64,000 nucleotides of DNA from Pseudomonas taiwanensis (lineage in GTDB: Bacteria; Pseudomonadota; Gammaproteobacteria; Pseudomonadales; Pseudomonadaceae). The translations under genes were made by a program, and so were the position numbers. Within the stretch, counting starts at the first letter, position 1. Each line of letters begins with the position of its first letter. The notes under the pieces are model-generated. The model saw nothing but the letters and a program-made list of their open reading frames with translations, did not search any database and was not told the DNA's origin. Below, piece after piece: positions 1 to 8,846 of this stretch. The stretch covers positions 62,001-126,000 of the forward strand of contig NZ_QJRF01000039.1 of the NCBI RefSeq assembly GCF_013393345.1, in the 5' to 3' direction.

Positions 1-329
1 TAATCGGCAAGCAGTTCGAAGGAGGCCGGGTGCCGGAAGAAACGGGTCTCCTGCACGGTCAGGCGATCCAGCAGGGTCGACCATTCCACCGCGCCACGCG
101 GCCCGTCGGTGACCTGGCGGTAATAGCTGGCGTAGTCCTGGACCCCCAGTTCGCGCATGCGCGCACTGAGATTGGTCTGAAGGAATGACCGGCGCTGGTC
201 GCTGACCACCACGCCGGTACGCTCCTCGAGTAGCTTCTGCCAGTCGTGGAACTCCGCTGTCGTCATGTCGGCCAGGGGTTTCAAGGCCCAGACGCCGCCT
301 GGCTGCATGCTGTCGTGCCCTTGGTTCAT
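1..329 (-). CDS. pilK: PilK, CheR-type chemoreceptor methyltransferase (5' part only)
   Basis: Reading leftwards from an ATG just downstream of pilJ, about 109 codons stay open to the window edge, so the gene is truncated by the window. The translation starts MNQGHDSMQPGG and contains TVQETRFFRHP. That matches the conserved segment joining the N-terminal helical domain of CheR methyltransferases to the SAM-binding domain. CheR proteins methylate glutamates of chemoreceptors; PilK is the one encoded in the Pil-Chp cluster, directly after the receptor PilJ. The position 41 bp after the pilJ stop and the same strand fit the pilG-H-I-J-K order. The catalytic SAM site lies outside the window and cannot be checked. 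Confidence 0.85.
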   Translation of the reverse strand, partial: MNQGHDSMQPGGVWALKPLADMTTAEFHDWQKLLEERTGVVVSDQRRSFLQTNLSARMRELGVQDYASYYRQVTDGPRGAVEWSTLLDRLTVQETRFFRHPASFELLAD

Positions 330-370
330 GGCCGTCGTGCCGCGACCTCAGGCCGCGGCGCCTCCCCTGG

Positions 371-2419
371 TCAGGCTATGTCCTGAGCTTCCGGCAGTTT
401 GAAACCGGAAACCGACTTGCGCATCTCGCTCGCCATCTTCGCCAGGTTGCCGATGCTCTTCGCAGTGGCGGTGGTACCGGCGGAGGTCTGCGAGGTGATC
501 TCCTGAATCACGTTCATGGTGTTGGAGATATGGCCCGCGGAGGACGCTTGCTGACGAGCGGCGTTGGAGATGTTCTGGATGAGCGCGGCGAGGGTCTTGG
601 ATACCTTCTCGATCTCTTCCAGGGCCACGCCGGCGTCCTGTGCCAGGCGGGCACCACGGACCACTTCGGAGGTGGTCTGCTCCATGGAGATAACCGCTTC
701 GTTGGTGTCGGTCTGAATGGTCTTCACCAGCGCCTCGATCTGCTTGGTCGCAGCGGAGGAACGTTCCGCGAGGCGCTGTACCTCGTCCGCTACCACGGCG
801 AAGCCACGGCCCGCATCGCCCGCCATGGACGCCTGGATCGCGGCGTTCAGTGCGAGGATGTTGGTCTGGTCGGCAATGTCGTTAATCAGGCTCACGATGT
901 CACCGATCTCCTGGGACGATTCACCGAGGCGTTTGATCCGCTTCGAGGTGTCCTGGATCTGCTCACGGATGTTATCCATGCCGGTGATGGTGTTGTGCAC
1001 CACTTCGTTGCCCTTGTTGGCGATGGCTACGGAGCGTTCCGCTACCGCCGAGGACTCGGAGGCGTTCGCCGATACCTGGTCAATGGACACGGCCATTTCG
1101 TTGATCGCGGCGGAGGCGCCGGCGATTTCCTGGGCCTGGTGCTCGGAAGCCTCGGCCAGGTGCATGGCGGTGGCCTGGGTTTCCTGGGCGGCGGCGGCCA
1201 CCTGCACGGCAGTCAGGTTGATGGTTTCAACCAGTTCGCGGAGCTGGTCGATGGAGTAGTTGATGGAGTCCGCGATCGCACCGGTGAAGTCCTCGGTCAC
1301 GGTCGCGGCCACGGTCAGGTCACCGTCGGCGAGGTCGGCAATTTCGTCGAGCAGACGCAGAATCGCGGCCTGGTTACGTTCGTTCTTCGCGGCGGTTTCA
1401 GCCAGTCGGCTACGGGTGCTCTGTACCATCACCAGGCCGATGAGGATGATCGCGCCCAGGGCGAGGGCACCCAGCACGTAGCCGGCCAGGGTGTTCAGGC
1501 CGCGGCCGTTGGCCAGGTTCTCGAAGCCGGTGGTCAGGGCGGATGCCTTGTCCAGCAAGGTCTGGGAGCCGGTGAAGATGGTGTTGGCGGATTCGCGGAC
1601 CTGGAACAGTTCCGGGGAGGTTTCGAGGATCTCGTCCACCGAACCGGAAACGAATTCGAAGAGCTCGGAAATCTCCTGCAGGCGCTCCAGCGCCTCGGTG
1701 TTGGTCACCTTGGAGATATCCATTGCGGCGTTGCCTTCGAGCATGGCGTTCAGTACACGGCCGAACAGGCTGGCGTCGCGGCCGAACATGTCGGCGGCCT
1801 GTACCGAGTCTTCGTCACCGGCCAGTACCTTGTTCACCGAGCCCAGGATACGTTCTGCCAGCAGCGACTGGCGCTGGGCCACGGAAACCTGGCTGGCGGG
1901 CGCACCGCTTTCGAGGAGGATGTCCACGACTTCCTCGTACTCGACCTGCAGCTGCGGAATGGTTTCGGCGAGGGTGGCGGCTACCTGGTGCAGGGACAGT
2001 ACGGTCTGCTCGCTGGCCAGGATGGCGTCGGCGTTCTTGCGCAGGCTGTCCCAGTCCTTCTGCACCGTATCCACTTCGCCCTTCACGGCGACGGGGGCGG
2101 CAGGCAGGCCGGTAGAGGCGTCGCCCTTGACCAGGAAGTTCCAGCGCTTCTCGAAGTCGTTGCGCGCGTCCTTCAACAGGGCGAAGGCCTCAGCCTTGCC
2201 CGCCGCGGCTTCGGTGGAGTTCTTTGCGATACGCTGGGACAGCACGCGCAGTTCACCGGCGTGGCTGATGTATTCCTTGTCGTAGTTCGCCTGGGTGTTG
2301 AGGTACGCGAAGTTCGCGAACAGCAGCACGATGGCGACGATCAGGACCACGAAGAGTCCCGCGATCAGCGACGTACTGCGCACCCCTGAAAACAGATTGC
2401 CTGCGTTTAGTCTTTTCAT
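371..2419 (-). CDS. pilJ: PilJ, type IV pilus methyl-accepting chemoreceptor
   Basis: A 682-residue inner-membrane receptor that feeds the Pil-Chp pathway controlling twitching motility and surface sensing. Membrane segments are visible near residues 16-38 ([18 protein letters not shown]) and 310-332 ([18 protein letters not shown]). They bracket a periplasmic helical sensor domain of about 270 residues. A HAMP-like linker and a cytoplasmic coiled-coil signalling domain follow, including the hairpin tip [20 protein letters not shown]. The start at [10 protein letters not shown] was preferred over an ATG 16 codons upstream because GGCGGGGG precedes it and PilJ orthologues begin there. The extreme C-terminus ([10 protein letters not shown]) lacks a CheR-tethering pentapeptide. 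Confidence 0.97.
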   Translation of the reverse strand: MKRLNAGNLFSGVRSTSLIAGLFVVLIVAIVLLFANFAYLNTQANYDKEYISHAGELRVLSQRIAKNSTEAAAGKAEAFALLKDARNDFEKRWNFLVKGDASTGLPAAPVAVKGEVDTVQKDWDSLRKNADAILASEQTVLSLHQVAATLAETIPQLQVEYEEVVDILLESGAPASQVSVAQRQSLLAERILGSVNKVLAGDEDSVQAADMFGRDASLFGRVLNAMLEGNAAMDISKVTNTEALERLQEISELFEFVSGSVDEILETSPELFQVRESANTIFTGSQTLLDKASALTTGFENLANGRGLNTLAGYVLGALALGAIILIGLVMVQSTRSRLAETAAKNERNQAAILRLLDEIADLADGDLTVAATVTEDFTGAIADSINYSIDQLRELVETINLTAVQVAAAAQETQATAMHLAEASEHQAQEIAGASAAINEMAVSIDQVSANASESSAVAERSVAIANKGNEVVHNTITGMDNIREQIQDTSKRIKRLGESSQEIGDIVSLINDIADQTNILALNAAIQASMAGDAGRGFAVVADEVQRLAERSSAATKQIEALVKTIQTDTNEAVISMEQTTSEVVRGARLAQDAGVALEEIEKVSKTLAALIQNISNAARQQASSAGHISNTMNVIQEITSQTSAGTTATAKSIGNLAKMASEMRKSVSGFKLPEAQDIA

Positions 2420-2468
2420 TATCGGGCCCCCGCCTGGACCAACCACTTTATTCCCATGTAACGCCAAA

Positions 2469-2487
2469 GGGCCGGCAAAGCCGGCCC
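2469..2487 (-). other. Intercistronic hairpin between pilI and pilJ
   Basis: A perfect 8-bp inverted repeat (GGGCCGGC, loop AAA, GCCGGCCC) lies in the 140-bp gap between the pilI stop and the preferred pilJ start. There is no clear U tract on the minus strand, so it resembles a stabilising or attenuating hairpin more than a full terminator. Confidence 0.5.
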
Positions 2488-2559
2488 AACCTTGAAGTCA
2501 CGGCCCCCGGGGTTCTGCCTCGGGGACCGGTACAGGACGCCAGGCGCCCTGCGTAGAAC

Positions 2560-3096
2560 CTAGCCAGCCACCTCGAGGAACTCCTGGTGCTGCGCGAGTG
2601 CGTGCGGGCTGAATACCAGCCAGGGCTGTTCGCGATGGAAAACACCGTGGATGAAGGGCTGGATACTGGCCTCCAGGGGAGGCAACTCCTCGCTGAAGGA
2701 GTCCACCAGGAAATGCTGCATACCGAAGACTTCGTCGACGATCAGCCCGGCGAAGATCTCCTGGTGGTCCACCACCAGGACCCGGCGCTGCTTGCGCAAG
2801 GGCGACAGCTCGCTGCCGAAGAAGCCGCACAGGTCCATGACCGGCAATAGGCGTCCGCGCACGTTGGAAACGCCCTTGACCCAGGTTTTCACACCGGGAA
2901 GCGAGGTGTGGCGAGGCTCGTGCAGCACTTCGCTGACCTCACCCATGGGCGCCACGAACAGGCGCTCGCCCATGCGGAAACCGATGCCGCTCCAGCTCTG
3001 CACCACCTGTTGTTGCGCAGGCAGGCCCGCCGCCAGCGCGCGACAGCGCTGGTCGATCTCGAACAGGAGCTGGAAGGGAGACTGCGAATCCGACAT
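2560..3096 (-). CDS. pilI: PilI, CheW-like adaptor of the Pil-Chp system
   Basis: A 178-residue soluble protein with one CheW domain across almost its whole length. Recognisable segments are the hydrophobic start of the fold (GIGFRMGERLFVAPMGEVSEVL), the NVRGRLLPVMDL core and LVVDHQEIFAGLIVDEVFGMQ. CheW adaptors couple chemoreceptors to the histidine kinase, so PilI should link PilJ to ChpA at the inner membrane. It lies between pilH and pilJ on the same strand. Nothing suggests truncation, and the length equals that of the P. aeruginosa protein as I recall it. Confidence 0.96.
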   Translation of the reverse strand: MSDSQSPFQLLFEIDQRCRALAAGLPAQQQVVQSWSGIGFRMGERLFVAPMGEVSEVLHEPRHTSLPGVKTWVKGVSNVRGRLLPVMDLCGFFGSELSPLRKQRRVLVVDHQEIFAGLIVDEVFGMQHFLVDSFSEELPPLEASIQPFIHGVFHREQPWLVFSPHALAQHQEFLEVAG

Positions 3097-3151
3097 GGCG
3101 ACCGGCCTTGGCCTGTTTCTAATAATTATGTTGCAGGGACCGCCGCGGCAT

Positions 3152-3517
3152 TCAGCCGGCCAGTACTGCGCTCAGGGTCTTGATCAGGGTGTCTTCTTCA
3201 ATCGGCTTGGTCAGGTAATCCTTGGCGCCCTGACGCTTGCCCCAGACCTTGTCGGTCTCCTGGTCCTTGGTGGTGACGATGATCACCGGGATGTGGCTGG
3301 TTTCGGCGTCCTTGGTCAGCTGACGGGTCGCCTGGAAGCCATTGAGGCCGGGCATCACGATGTCCATCAGGACGGCATCCGGCTTCTCCTGGCGGGCCAG
3401 GGCCACGCCATCGGCGCCATTCTCGGCCTTGAGTACCTGGTGACCGTGCTTCTCGAGCATGGCGGTCAGCTTGTACATCTCGGTAGGCGAGTCATCAACA
3501 ATCAGAATACGAGCCAT
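3152..3517 (-). CDS. pilH: PilH, single-domain response regulator
   Basis: A 121-residue CheY-like receiver that accepts phosphate from ChpA and tunes pilus retraction. The acidic pair is in ILIVDDSPTEMYK. The phospho-acceptor is Asp52 in VLMDIVMPG. The conserved Thr is in VIIVTTKDQ and the Lys in DYLTKPIEE. The reading frame continues nine codons upstream to another ATG, but orthologues begin at MARILIVDDS, so the internal start was chosen. There is no output domain, as expected for PilH. It sits 45 bp after pilG in the same operon. Confidence 0.96.
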   Translation of the reverse strand: MARILIVDDSPTEMYKLTAMLEKHGHQVLKAENGADGVALARQEKPDAVLMDIVMPGLNGFQATRQLTKDAETSHIPVIIVTTKDQETDKVWGKRQGAKDYLTKPIEEDTLIKTLSAVLAG

Positions 3518-3562
3518 TGTGTTCCCCATACGGAAAGGCTTCACCGGCCATCAGGCCGGACT

Positions 3563-3970
3563 TCAGGAGGCTTGCTCCACCGGGGTGAAATCGGGGACGT
3601 GAGTCTTGATCGCGCCGAGCAGCTCTTCCTTGCTGAAAGGCTTGGTGAGGTACTGATCGGAACCGACGATGCGACCCTTGGCCTTGTCGAACAAGCCGTC
3701 CTTGGAGGACAGCATGATCACCGGGGTGGATTTGAAAGCACTGTTGTTCTTGATCAGGGCGCAGGTCTGATAACCGTCCAGGCGCGGCATCATGATGTCG
3801 ACGAAGATGATGTTCGGGTGGGAATCGGCGATCTTGGCCAAGGCATCGAAGCCATCAACTGCGGTGATGACCTCACACCCCACTTTCTTGAGCAGAGTCT
3901 CGGCTGTACGACGAATCGTTTTCGAATCGTCGATCACCATGACCTTCAAACCGTCGGAATGCTGTTCCAT
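3563..3970 (-). CDS. pilG: PilG, single-domain response regulator
   Basis: A 135-residue CheY-like protein, first gene of the pil chemotaxis operon. Family knowledge assigns PilG to activating pilus extension and the cAMP response. Visible receiver residues are the acidic pair in VMVIDDSKTIRR, Asp58 in IIFVDIMMPRLDG, the Ser/Ser-Lys segment VIMLSSKDG, and the Lys in QYLTKPFSKEEL. An N-terminal extension (MEQHSDGL) precedes the receiver. The 268-bp gap upstream separates it from the divergent gshB. Confidence 0.96.
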   Translation of the reverse strand: MEQHSDGLKVMVIDDSKTIRRTAETLLKKVGCEVITAVDGFDALAKIADSHPNIIFVDIMMPRLDGYQTCALIKNNSAFKSTPVIMLSSKDGLFDKAKGRIVGSDQYLTKPFSKEELLGAIKTHVPDFTPVEQAS

Positions 3971-4238
3971 GTTCGCCCTACCATCGCCTCGGTGAGTCGT
4001 TATTCTGCTTTATATATGTGCCTGAGGCCCTACAACCGACGGGCTGCGACCCAATCGTCGGGCATTTTTAGCACAGTCTCCAGACGCAAGCTACACGGCG
4101 TCCGCATCTGCCTCACCTCCCCCCGGGAGGAAGGTTTTTCCCTTGACCGCAATCAATGCCGGCGCCACCCTGAGCGCCTTATCCAAACCGGCCCGCCAAC
4201 CTTGGCGCGCCCCTTGAAACCTGTTGCGGAGACCCCCC
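3971..4238. promoter_or_regulatory. Divergent gshB / pilG intergenic region
   Basis: 268 bp with no gene. On the minus strand an AT-rich TATATAAAG box (around 4010-4018) lies about 40 bp upstream of the pilG start and could serve as a -10 element, but no convincing -35 was found. On the plus strand, GCGGAGA sits 5 bases before the gshB ATG as ribosome binding site. A short CCTCCC/GGGAGG palindrome occurs near 4117-4130. Confidence 0.35.
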
Positions 4239-5201
4239 ATGAGCGTTCGCCTCGGGATCGTCATGGACCCCATTGCGCAAATCTCCTTCAAGAAGGACAG
4301 CTCCCTGGCCATGCTGCTGGCCGCCCAGGAGCGCGGCTGGTCACTGTTCTATATGGAGCAGCAGGACCTATACCAGAAAAACGGTGAAGCTCGCGCGCGC
4401 ATGCGCCCGCTGAAAGTCTTCCTCGACCCCGCGCACTGGTTCGAGCTGGAGGCCGAGGCCGATACCCCGCTGGCCGAGCTGGACGTGATCCTGATGCGCA
4501 AGGATCCGCCCTTCGACAACGAGTTCGTCTACTCCACCTACCTGCTGGAACAAGCCGAACGTGCCGGCGTGCTGGTGGTGAACCGCCCGCAGAGCCTTCG
4601 CGACTGCAACGAGAAGTTCTTCGCCACCCTGTTCCCCGATTACACGCCGCCAACGGTGGTCAGCCGACGAGCTGACATTCTGCGCGAGTTTGCCGAAGAA
4701 CAGCGTGACATCATTCTCAAACCCCTGGACGGCATGGGCGGTTCCTCGATTTTCCGTCACCGTGCCGGCGACCCGAATCTCTCGGTGATCCTGGAGACCC
4801 TGACCGCTCACGGCAGCCAGCAGATCATGGCGCAGGGCTACCTGCCGGCGATCAAGGACGGCGACAAGCGCATCCTGATGATCGACGGCGAGCCAGTGCC
4901 GTACTGCCTGGCACGCATCCCGGCTGCCGGCGAGACCCGTGGCAACCTGGCCGCCGGTGGTCGTGGCGAGGCACGCCCATTGACCGACCGCGACCGTGAA
5001 ATCGCCGCTGCCGTCGGCCCGACCCTGCGGGAGAAAGGCCTGCTGTTCGTCGGCCTGGACGTGATCGGCGAGCACCTCACGGAGATCAACGTCACCAGCC
5101 CCACCTGCATTCGGGAGATCGACAACGCCTATGGCACACGCATCGGCGAACGTTTGATGGATGCGATCGCCCACAAGCTCGAGGCGCGGAGTGCTTCATA
5201 G
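4239..5201 (+). CDS. gshB: Glutathione synthetase
   Basis: A 320-residue ATP-grasp ligase that joins gamma-glutamylcysteine and glycine to make glutathione in the cytoplasm. The N-terminal substrate domain (MSVRLGIVMDPI) is followed by ATP-grasp signatures: DIILKPLDGMGGSSIFR for nucleotide binding, and GLDVIGEHLTEINVTSPTC with the metal-binding Glu/Asn pair near the C-terminus. Start chosen at MSVRL because a GGAGA sequence precedes it and homologues begin there; an ATG five codons earlier is possible. It heads a run of plus-strand genes with tonB3 57 bp downstream. Confidence 0.97.
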   Translation: MSVRLGIVMDPIAQISFKKDSSLAMLLAAQERGWSLFYMEQQDLYQKNGEARARMRPLKVFLDPAHWFELEAEADTPLAELDVILMRKDPPFDNEFVYSTYLLEQAERAGVLVVNRPQSLRDCNEKFFATLFPDYTPPTVVSRRADILREFAEEQRDIILKPLDGMGGSSIFRHRAGDPNLSVILETLTAHGSQQIMAQGYLPAIKDGDKRILMIDGEPVPYCLARIPAAGETRGNLAAGGRGEARPLTDRDREIAAAVGPTLREKGLLFVGLDVIGEHLTEINVTSPTCIREIDNAYGTRIGERLMDAIAHKLEARSAS

Positions 5202-5257
5202 ACTTTTATGCGGACGCTCGGCAGACTGCGCCGCTATCTGAAGCCAGCTGACTGTCG

Positions 5258-6151
5258 ATGAACGCAGCCTTGAATACCGCCACCGAACTGTCCGCCGGCG
5301 TCCGCCCGGCGGATCGGCTGGGCTTTACCCTGTTCCTCGCCGCCGTGTTGCACGTCGCGCTGATCCTTGGTGTCGGCTTTACCGTTGCCGACCCGGAGCA
5401 GATCAGCAAGACCCTGGAAATCACCCTCGCCACCTTCAAGAGCGAGGAGAAGCCGAAAAAAGCCGACTTCCTCGCCCAGGCCAACCAGCAAGGCAGCGGG
5501 ACGCTGGAGCACAAGGCCAAGCCCAAGACCACTGAGAAGGCGCCCTTCCAGGACAAGGAAATCCGCAAGGCGACCCCACCTGCCGCGCCGCCCCAGGCAC
5601 CGAAGAAAGAAGCGCCGAAGGCCGCGGTGGCAACCAAGAGCCCGCAACAGCAGAAAACCACGGTCAAGCGCGAGCAGACCAAGCCGCAGCCCGACAGCAC
5701 GCCGGCTCCGGCCTTCGACAGCTCACAGCTCTCCGCTGAAATCGCCAGCCTCGAGGCGGAGCTGGACAAAGAGCGCCAGCTCTATGCCAAGCGCCCGCGC
5801 ATCCACCGCCTGAATGCGGCCTCGACCATGCGCGACAAGGGCGCCTGGTACAAGGAGGAGTGGCGCAAGAAGATCGAGCGCGTCGGCAACCTCAACTATC
5901 CGGAAGAAGCCCGCCGCCAGCGCATCTACGGCAACTTGCGACTGCTGGTGTCGATCAACCGCGACGGCACCCTCTACGAAGTCCAGGTGCTCGAATCGTC
6001 CGGCCAGCAGGTGCTGGACCAGGGCGCCATGCGCATCGTGCGCCTCGCCGCACCCTTCGCGCCCTTCACCGGCGACCTGGCGGACATCGACCGTCTGGAA
6101 ATCATTCGTACCTGGCGCTTCGAGCGCGGCGACCGCCTGTCGAGCAATTGA
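5258..6151 (+). CDS. tonB3: TonB-family energy transducer (TonB3-like)
   Basis: A 297-residue TonB protein. A single N-terminal membrane anchor (LGFTLFLAAVLHVALILGVGF, about residues 21-41) is followed by a long Lys/Pro/Ala-rich periplasmic stretch and a helical segment. A C-terminal TonB domain ends the protein (NYPEEARRQRIYGNLRLLV, then LDQGAMRIVRLAAPFAPF). TonB proteins carry proton-motive energy from ExbB/ExbD to outer-membrane receptors. No exbBD is adjacent. The PAO1 orthologue between gshB and algH is tonB3, reported to affect twitching motility, which fits the nearby pil genes. That role is from knowledge of the family, not from this sequence. Confidence 0.88.
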   Translation: MNAALNTATELSAGVRPADRLGFTLFLAAVLHVALILGVGFTVADPEQISKTLEITLATFKSEEKPKKADFLAQANQQGSGTLEHKAKPKTTEKAPFQDKEIRKATPPAAPPQAPKKEAPKAAVATKSPQQQKTTVKREQTKPQPDSTPAPAFDSSQLSAEIASLEAELDKERQLYAKRPRIHRLNAASTMRDKGAWYKEEWRKKIERVGNLNYPEEARRQRIYGNLRLLVSINRDGTLYEVQVLESSGQQVLDQGAMRIVRLAAPFAPFTGDLADIDRLEIIRTWRFERGDRLSSN

Positions 6152-6260
6152 GAGCGGCAACTCCGTCTAGGCTCTAGGCTTCTATTCAGCGCCCCGCGAC
6201 ACAGGCGCTCATGCCTCTTGCCGCTTGAAGCCTGCCGTCTTAAGCCTGAAACTAGCCGAC

Positions 6261-6827
6261 ATGAAAAGCGCACCGAGCTACCTCAAGCACCACTTCCTGA
6301 TCGCCATGCCGCACATGGCCGATCCGAACTTCGCCCAGACCGTCACCTACCTGGTGGAGCACAACGAGCAGGGGGCGATGGGCCTGGTGATCAACCGCCC
6401 CAACGGCCTCAGCCTGAGCGACGTACTCGAACAGTTGCGCCCGGAGTTCACCCCGCCGGCGCGCTGCCAGGGGCTGCCTATCTACGCCGGCGGCCCGGTA
6501 CAGACCGACCGCGGCTTCGTCCTGCATCCGAGCGGCCACAGCTTCCAGGCCACCCTGGAACTCGGCGAGCTGGCGCTCTCCACCTCCCAGGACGTGCTCT
6601 TCGCCATCGCCGATGGCGGTGGCCCGCAGAAGAGCCTGGTCGCACTCGGCTATGCCGGATGGGACGCCGGCCAGCTGGAAACCGAACTCAGCGACAACGC
6701 CTGGCTGACCTGCCCGGCCGACCTCGCCATCCTCTTCGACACGCCGTCCGAGCAGCGTCTCGCGGCCGCCGCAAAGCGACTGGGCGTGAACCTCAGTCTG
6801 CTCACCGCCCAGGCCGGGCACGCCTGA
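6261..6827 (+). CDS. algH: YqgE/AlgH family protein
   Basis: A 188-residue cytoplasmic protein of the AlgH/UPF0301 family. Recognisable features are the N-terminal YLKHHFLIAMPHM, the GAMGLVINRP motif and the GGPVQTDRGFVLH signature, then LGYAGWDAGQLE. The molecular role of the family is unsettled; the name comes from a historical link to alginate expression. The in-frame ATG 12 codons upstream was rejected because homologues start close to the YLKHHFLIAMP motif. The stop codon overlaps the ruvX start (TGATG), indicating translational coupling with the Holliday-junction resolvase, a common neighbour. Confidence 0.93.
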   Translation: MKSAPSYLKHHFLIAMPHMADPNFAQTVTYLVEHNEQGAMGLVINRPNGLSLSDVLEQLRPEFTPPARCQGLPIYAGGPVQTDRGFVLHPSGHSFQATLELGELALSTSQDVLFAIADGGGPQKSLVALGYAGWDAGQLETELSDNAWLTCPADLAILFDTPSEQRLAAAAKRLGVNLSLLTAQAGHA

Positions 6828-7267
6828 TGGCCGACTCGAAACCCCTGCGCCTGCTGCTCGGCTTCGACTATGGCACCCGACAGATCGGCGTGGCCGTGGG
6901 CCAGGCGGTCACCGGCCAGGCCCGCGAGCTGAAAATCCTCAAAGCCCAGAACGGTGTACCGGACTGGCAGCAGGTCGAAGCCCTGATCCGCGAATGGCAG
7001 CCCGATGCCATCGTCGTCGGCCTTCCGCTGAACATGGACGGCACGCCCAGCGACATGAGCGCCCGAGCGGAAAAATTCGCCCGGCGCCTGAACGGCCGCT
7101 TCAACCTGCCGGTATTCACCCACGACGAGCGCCTGACCACCTTCGAGGCCAAGGGCCAGCGACTGGCCCAGGGTCAACGCGACGGCTACCGCGAGCGTCC
7201 GGTGGATGCCCTGGCCGCTGCACTGCTGCTGGAAGGCTGGCTGGCCGAAAACTCCGCAATTTCCTGA
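6827..7267 (+). CDS. ruvX: RuvX/YqgF, putative Holliday junction resolvase-like RNase H-fold nuclease
   Basis: A 146-residue RNase H-fold protein. The first acidic catalytic residue is in [15 protein letters not shown], the second region is in [15 protein letters not shown], and the C-terminal Asp is in [16 protein letters not shown]. The family is annotated as a resolvase and has been linked to pre-16S rRNA 5'-end processing in E. coli. The start overlaps the algH stop. pyrR follows after 22 bp, suggesting one transcription unit from algH into the pyr genes. Confidence 0.92.
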   Translation: MADSKPLRLLLGFDYGTRQIGVAVGQAVTGQARELKILKAQNGVPDWQQVEALIREWQPDAIVVGLPLNMDGTPSDMSARAEKFARRLNGRFNLPVFTHDERLTTFEAKGQRLAQGQRDGYRERPVDALAAALLLEGWLAENSAIS

Positions 7268-7289
7268 CTCCAGAACGCGAGGACCGCCG

Positions 7290-7802
7290 ATGACCCTGCC
7301 CAACCCCGCCGAGCTGCTGCCGAGGATGGCCAGCGACCTGAAAGCTCACCTGAAGTCCCGCAAGATCGACGAGCCGCGCTACATCGGCATTCGGACCGGC
7401 GGCGTGTGGGTCGCCCAGGCCTTGCTGGAGCAACTGGGCGTGTCGAGCCCGATGGGCACCCTGGACGTGTCCTTCTATCGCGACGACTTCACCCAGAGCG
7501 GGCTGCACCCGCAAGTGCGCCCTTCCGAGCTGCCCTTCGAGGTCGAGGGCCAGCACCTGGTACTGATCGATGACGTGCTCATGAGCGGCCGCACCGTACG
7601 TGCAGCGCTCAACGAGCTCTTCGACTACGGCCGCCCCGCCAGCGTGACGTTGGTGTGCCTGCTCGATCTCAATGCGCGCGAGCTGCCGATCCGTCCGGAC
7701 GTGGTCGGTGCAACCCTGTCCCTGGGCGCCACGGAACGGGTAAAATTGCTCGGCCCCGCGCCGCTCACCCTCGAGCGCCAGGACCTCGCTTCACCCGCCT
7801 GA
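7290..7802 (+). CDS. pyrR: PyrR, uracil phosphoribosyltransferase-type pyr regulator
   Basis: A 170-residue PRTase-fold protein. The PRPP-binding signature is [20 protein letters not shown] (about residues 90-109). PyrR proteins bind uridine nucleotides and, in many bacteria, control pyr expression and have uracil phosphoribosyltransferase activity. In Pseudomonas the gene precedes pyrB, as here (36 bp upstream). The ATG was chosen by homology start [10 protein letters not shown] with GAGGACC just upstream; a longer in-frame reading into ruvX is not credible. Confidence 0.92.
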   Translation: MTLPNPAELLPRMASDLKAHLKSRKIDEPRYIGIRTGGVWVAQALLEQLGVSSPMGTLDVSFYRDDFTQSGLHPQVRPSELPFEVEGQHLVLIDDVLMSGRTVRAALNELFDYGRPASVTLVCLLDLNARELPIRPDVVGATLSLGATERVKLLGPAPLTLERQDLASPA

Positions 7803-7838
7803 CCTCCCGATTTCCCGTAACTTTTCAGGGCCTGCCCC

Positions 7839-8846
7839 ATGCCGACAGACGCCAAGCGCCCGCTGCAGCTCAACGACCAGGGCCAGCTGCGCCACTTCCT
7901 CTCGCTCGACGGTCTGCCCCGCGAGCTGCTGACGGAAATCCTCGACACCGCCGACTCCTTCCTCGAAGTCGGCGCCCGCGCGGTGAAGAAAGTCCCGCTG
8001 CTGCGCGGCAAGACGGTGTGCAACGTGTTCTTCGAGAACTCCACCCGCACCCGCACGACCTTCGAGCTGGCGGCCCAGCGCCTGTCCGCCGACGTCATTA
8101 CCCTCAACGTTTCCACCTCCTCCACCAGCAAGGGCGAGACGCTGTTCGACACCCTGCGCAACCTGGAGGCGATGGCCGCCGACATGTTCGTCGTGCGCCA
8201 TGCAGACTCCGGCGCGGCCCACTTCATCGCCGAGCACGTGTCCCCGGACGTGGCCATCATCAACGGCGGTGACGGGCGCCACGCGCACCCGACCCAGGGC
8301 ATGCTCGACATGCTCACCATCCGTCGCCACAAAGGCAACTTCGAGAACCTCTCGGTGGCCATCGTCGGCGACATCCTGCACTCGCGCGTCGCCCGCTCCA
8401 ACATGCTCGCCCTGCGCACCCTGGGCTGCCAGGACATCCGCGTGATCGGTCCGAAGACCTTGATCCCGGTGGGTGTCGAACAATACGGCGTGAAGGTCTA
8501 CACCGACCTCGCCGAAGGCCTCAAGGATGTGGACGTGGTGATCATGCTGCGCCTGCAGCGCGAACGCATGCAGGGTGGCCTGCTGCCCAGCGAGGGCGAG
8601 TTCTACAAGCTGTACGGCCTGAGTTCCCAGCGCCTGACACTGGCTAAACCGGATGCCATCGTCATGCACCCGGGCCCGATCAACCGCGGCGTGGAAATCG
8701 AGTCCGCGGTGGCCGACGGCGCGCAGTCGGTGATCCTCAACCAGGTCACCTACGGCATCGCCGTGCGCATGGCGGTGCTTTCCATGGCCATGAGCGGCCA
8801 GACCGCGCAACGCCAACTGAACCAGGAAGCCGAGGAGCTGAACTGA
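7839..8846 (+). CDS. pyrB: Aspartate carbamoyltransferase catalytic chain
   Basis: A 335-residue enzyme for the first committed step of pyrimidine synthesis: carbamoyl phosphate plus aspartate to carbamoyl aspartate. The carbamoyl-phosphate loop [11 protein letters not shown] is intact, the swinging loop STSKGE is present, and the C-terminal [10 protein letters not shown] motif is visible. The extended N-terminus ([16 protein letters not shown]) is typical of the class A Pseudomonas ATCase, which assembles with PyrC' in a dodecamer. The stop codon overlaps the pyrC' start (TGATG), so the two subunits are translationally coupled. Confidence 0.97.
   Translation: MPTDAKRPLQLNDQGQLRHFLSLDGLPRELLTEILDTADSFLEVGARAVKKVPLLRGKTVCNVFFENSTRTRTTFELAAQRLSADVITLNVSTSSTSKGETLFDTLRNLEAMAADMFVVRHADSGAAHFIAEHVSPDVAIINGGDGRHAHPTQGMLDMLTIRRHKGNFENLSVAIVGDILHSRVARSNMLALRTLGCQDIRVIGPKTLIPVGVEQYGVKVYTDLAEGLKDVDVVIMLRLQRERMQGGLLPSEGEFYKLYGLSSQRLTLAKPDAIVMHPGPINRGVEIESAVADGAQSVILNQVTYGIAVRMAVLSMAMSGQTAQRQLNQEAEELN

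Noticed and set aside
530-2389. A 619-codon plus-strand reading frame opposite pilJ.
   Set aside because: It is antisense to a clearly coding chemoreceptor gene, rich in Gly/His/Val as expected for the complementary frame of GC-rich coding DNA, and shows no domain.
4110-4140. CCTCCC/GGGAGG palindrome followed by AAGGTTTTT as a terminator before gshB.
   Set aside because: No upstream plus-strand gene needs it; the palindrome is six bases long and may be chance in GC-rich DNA.
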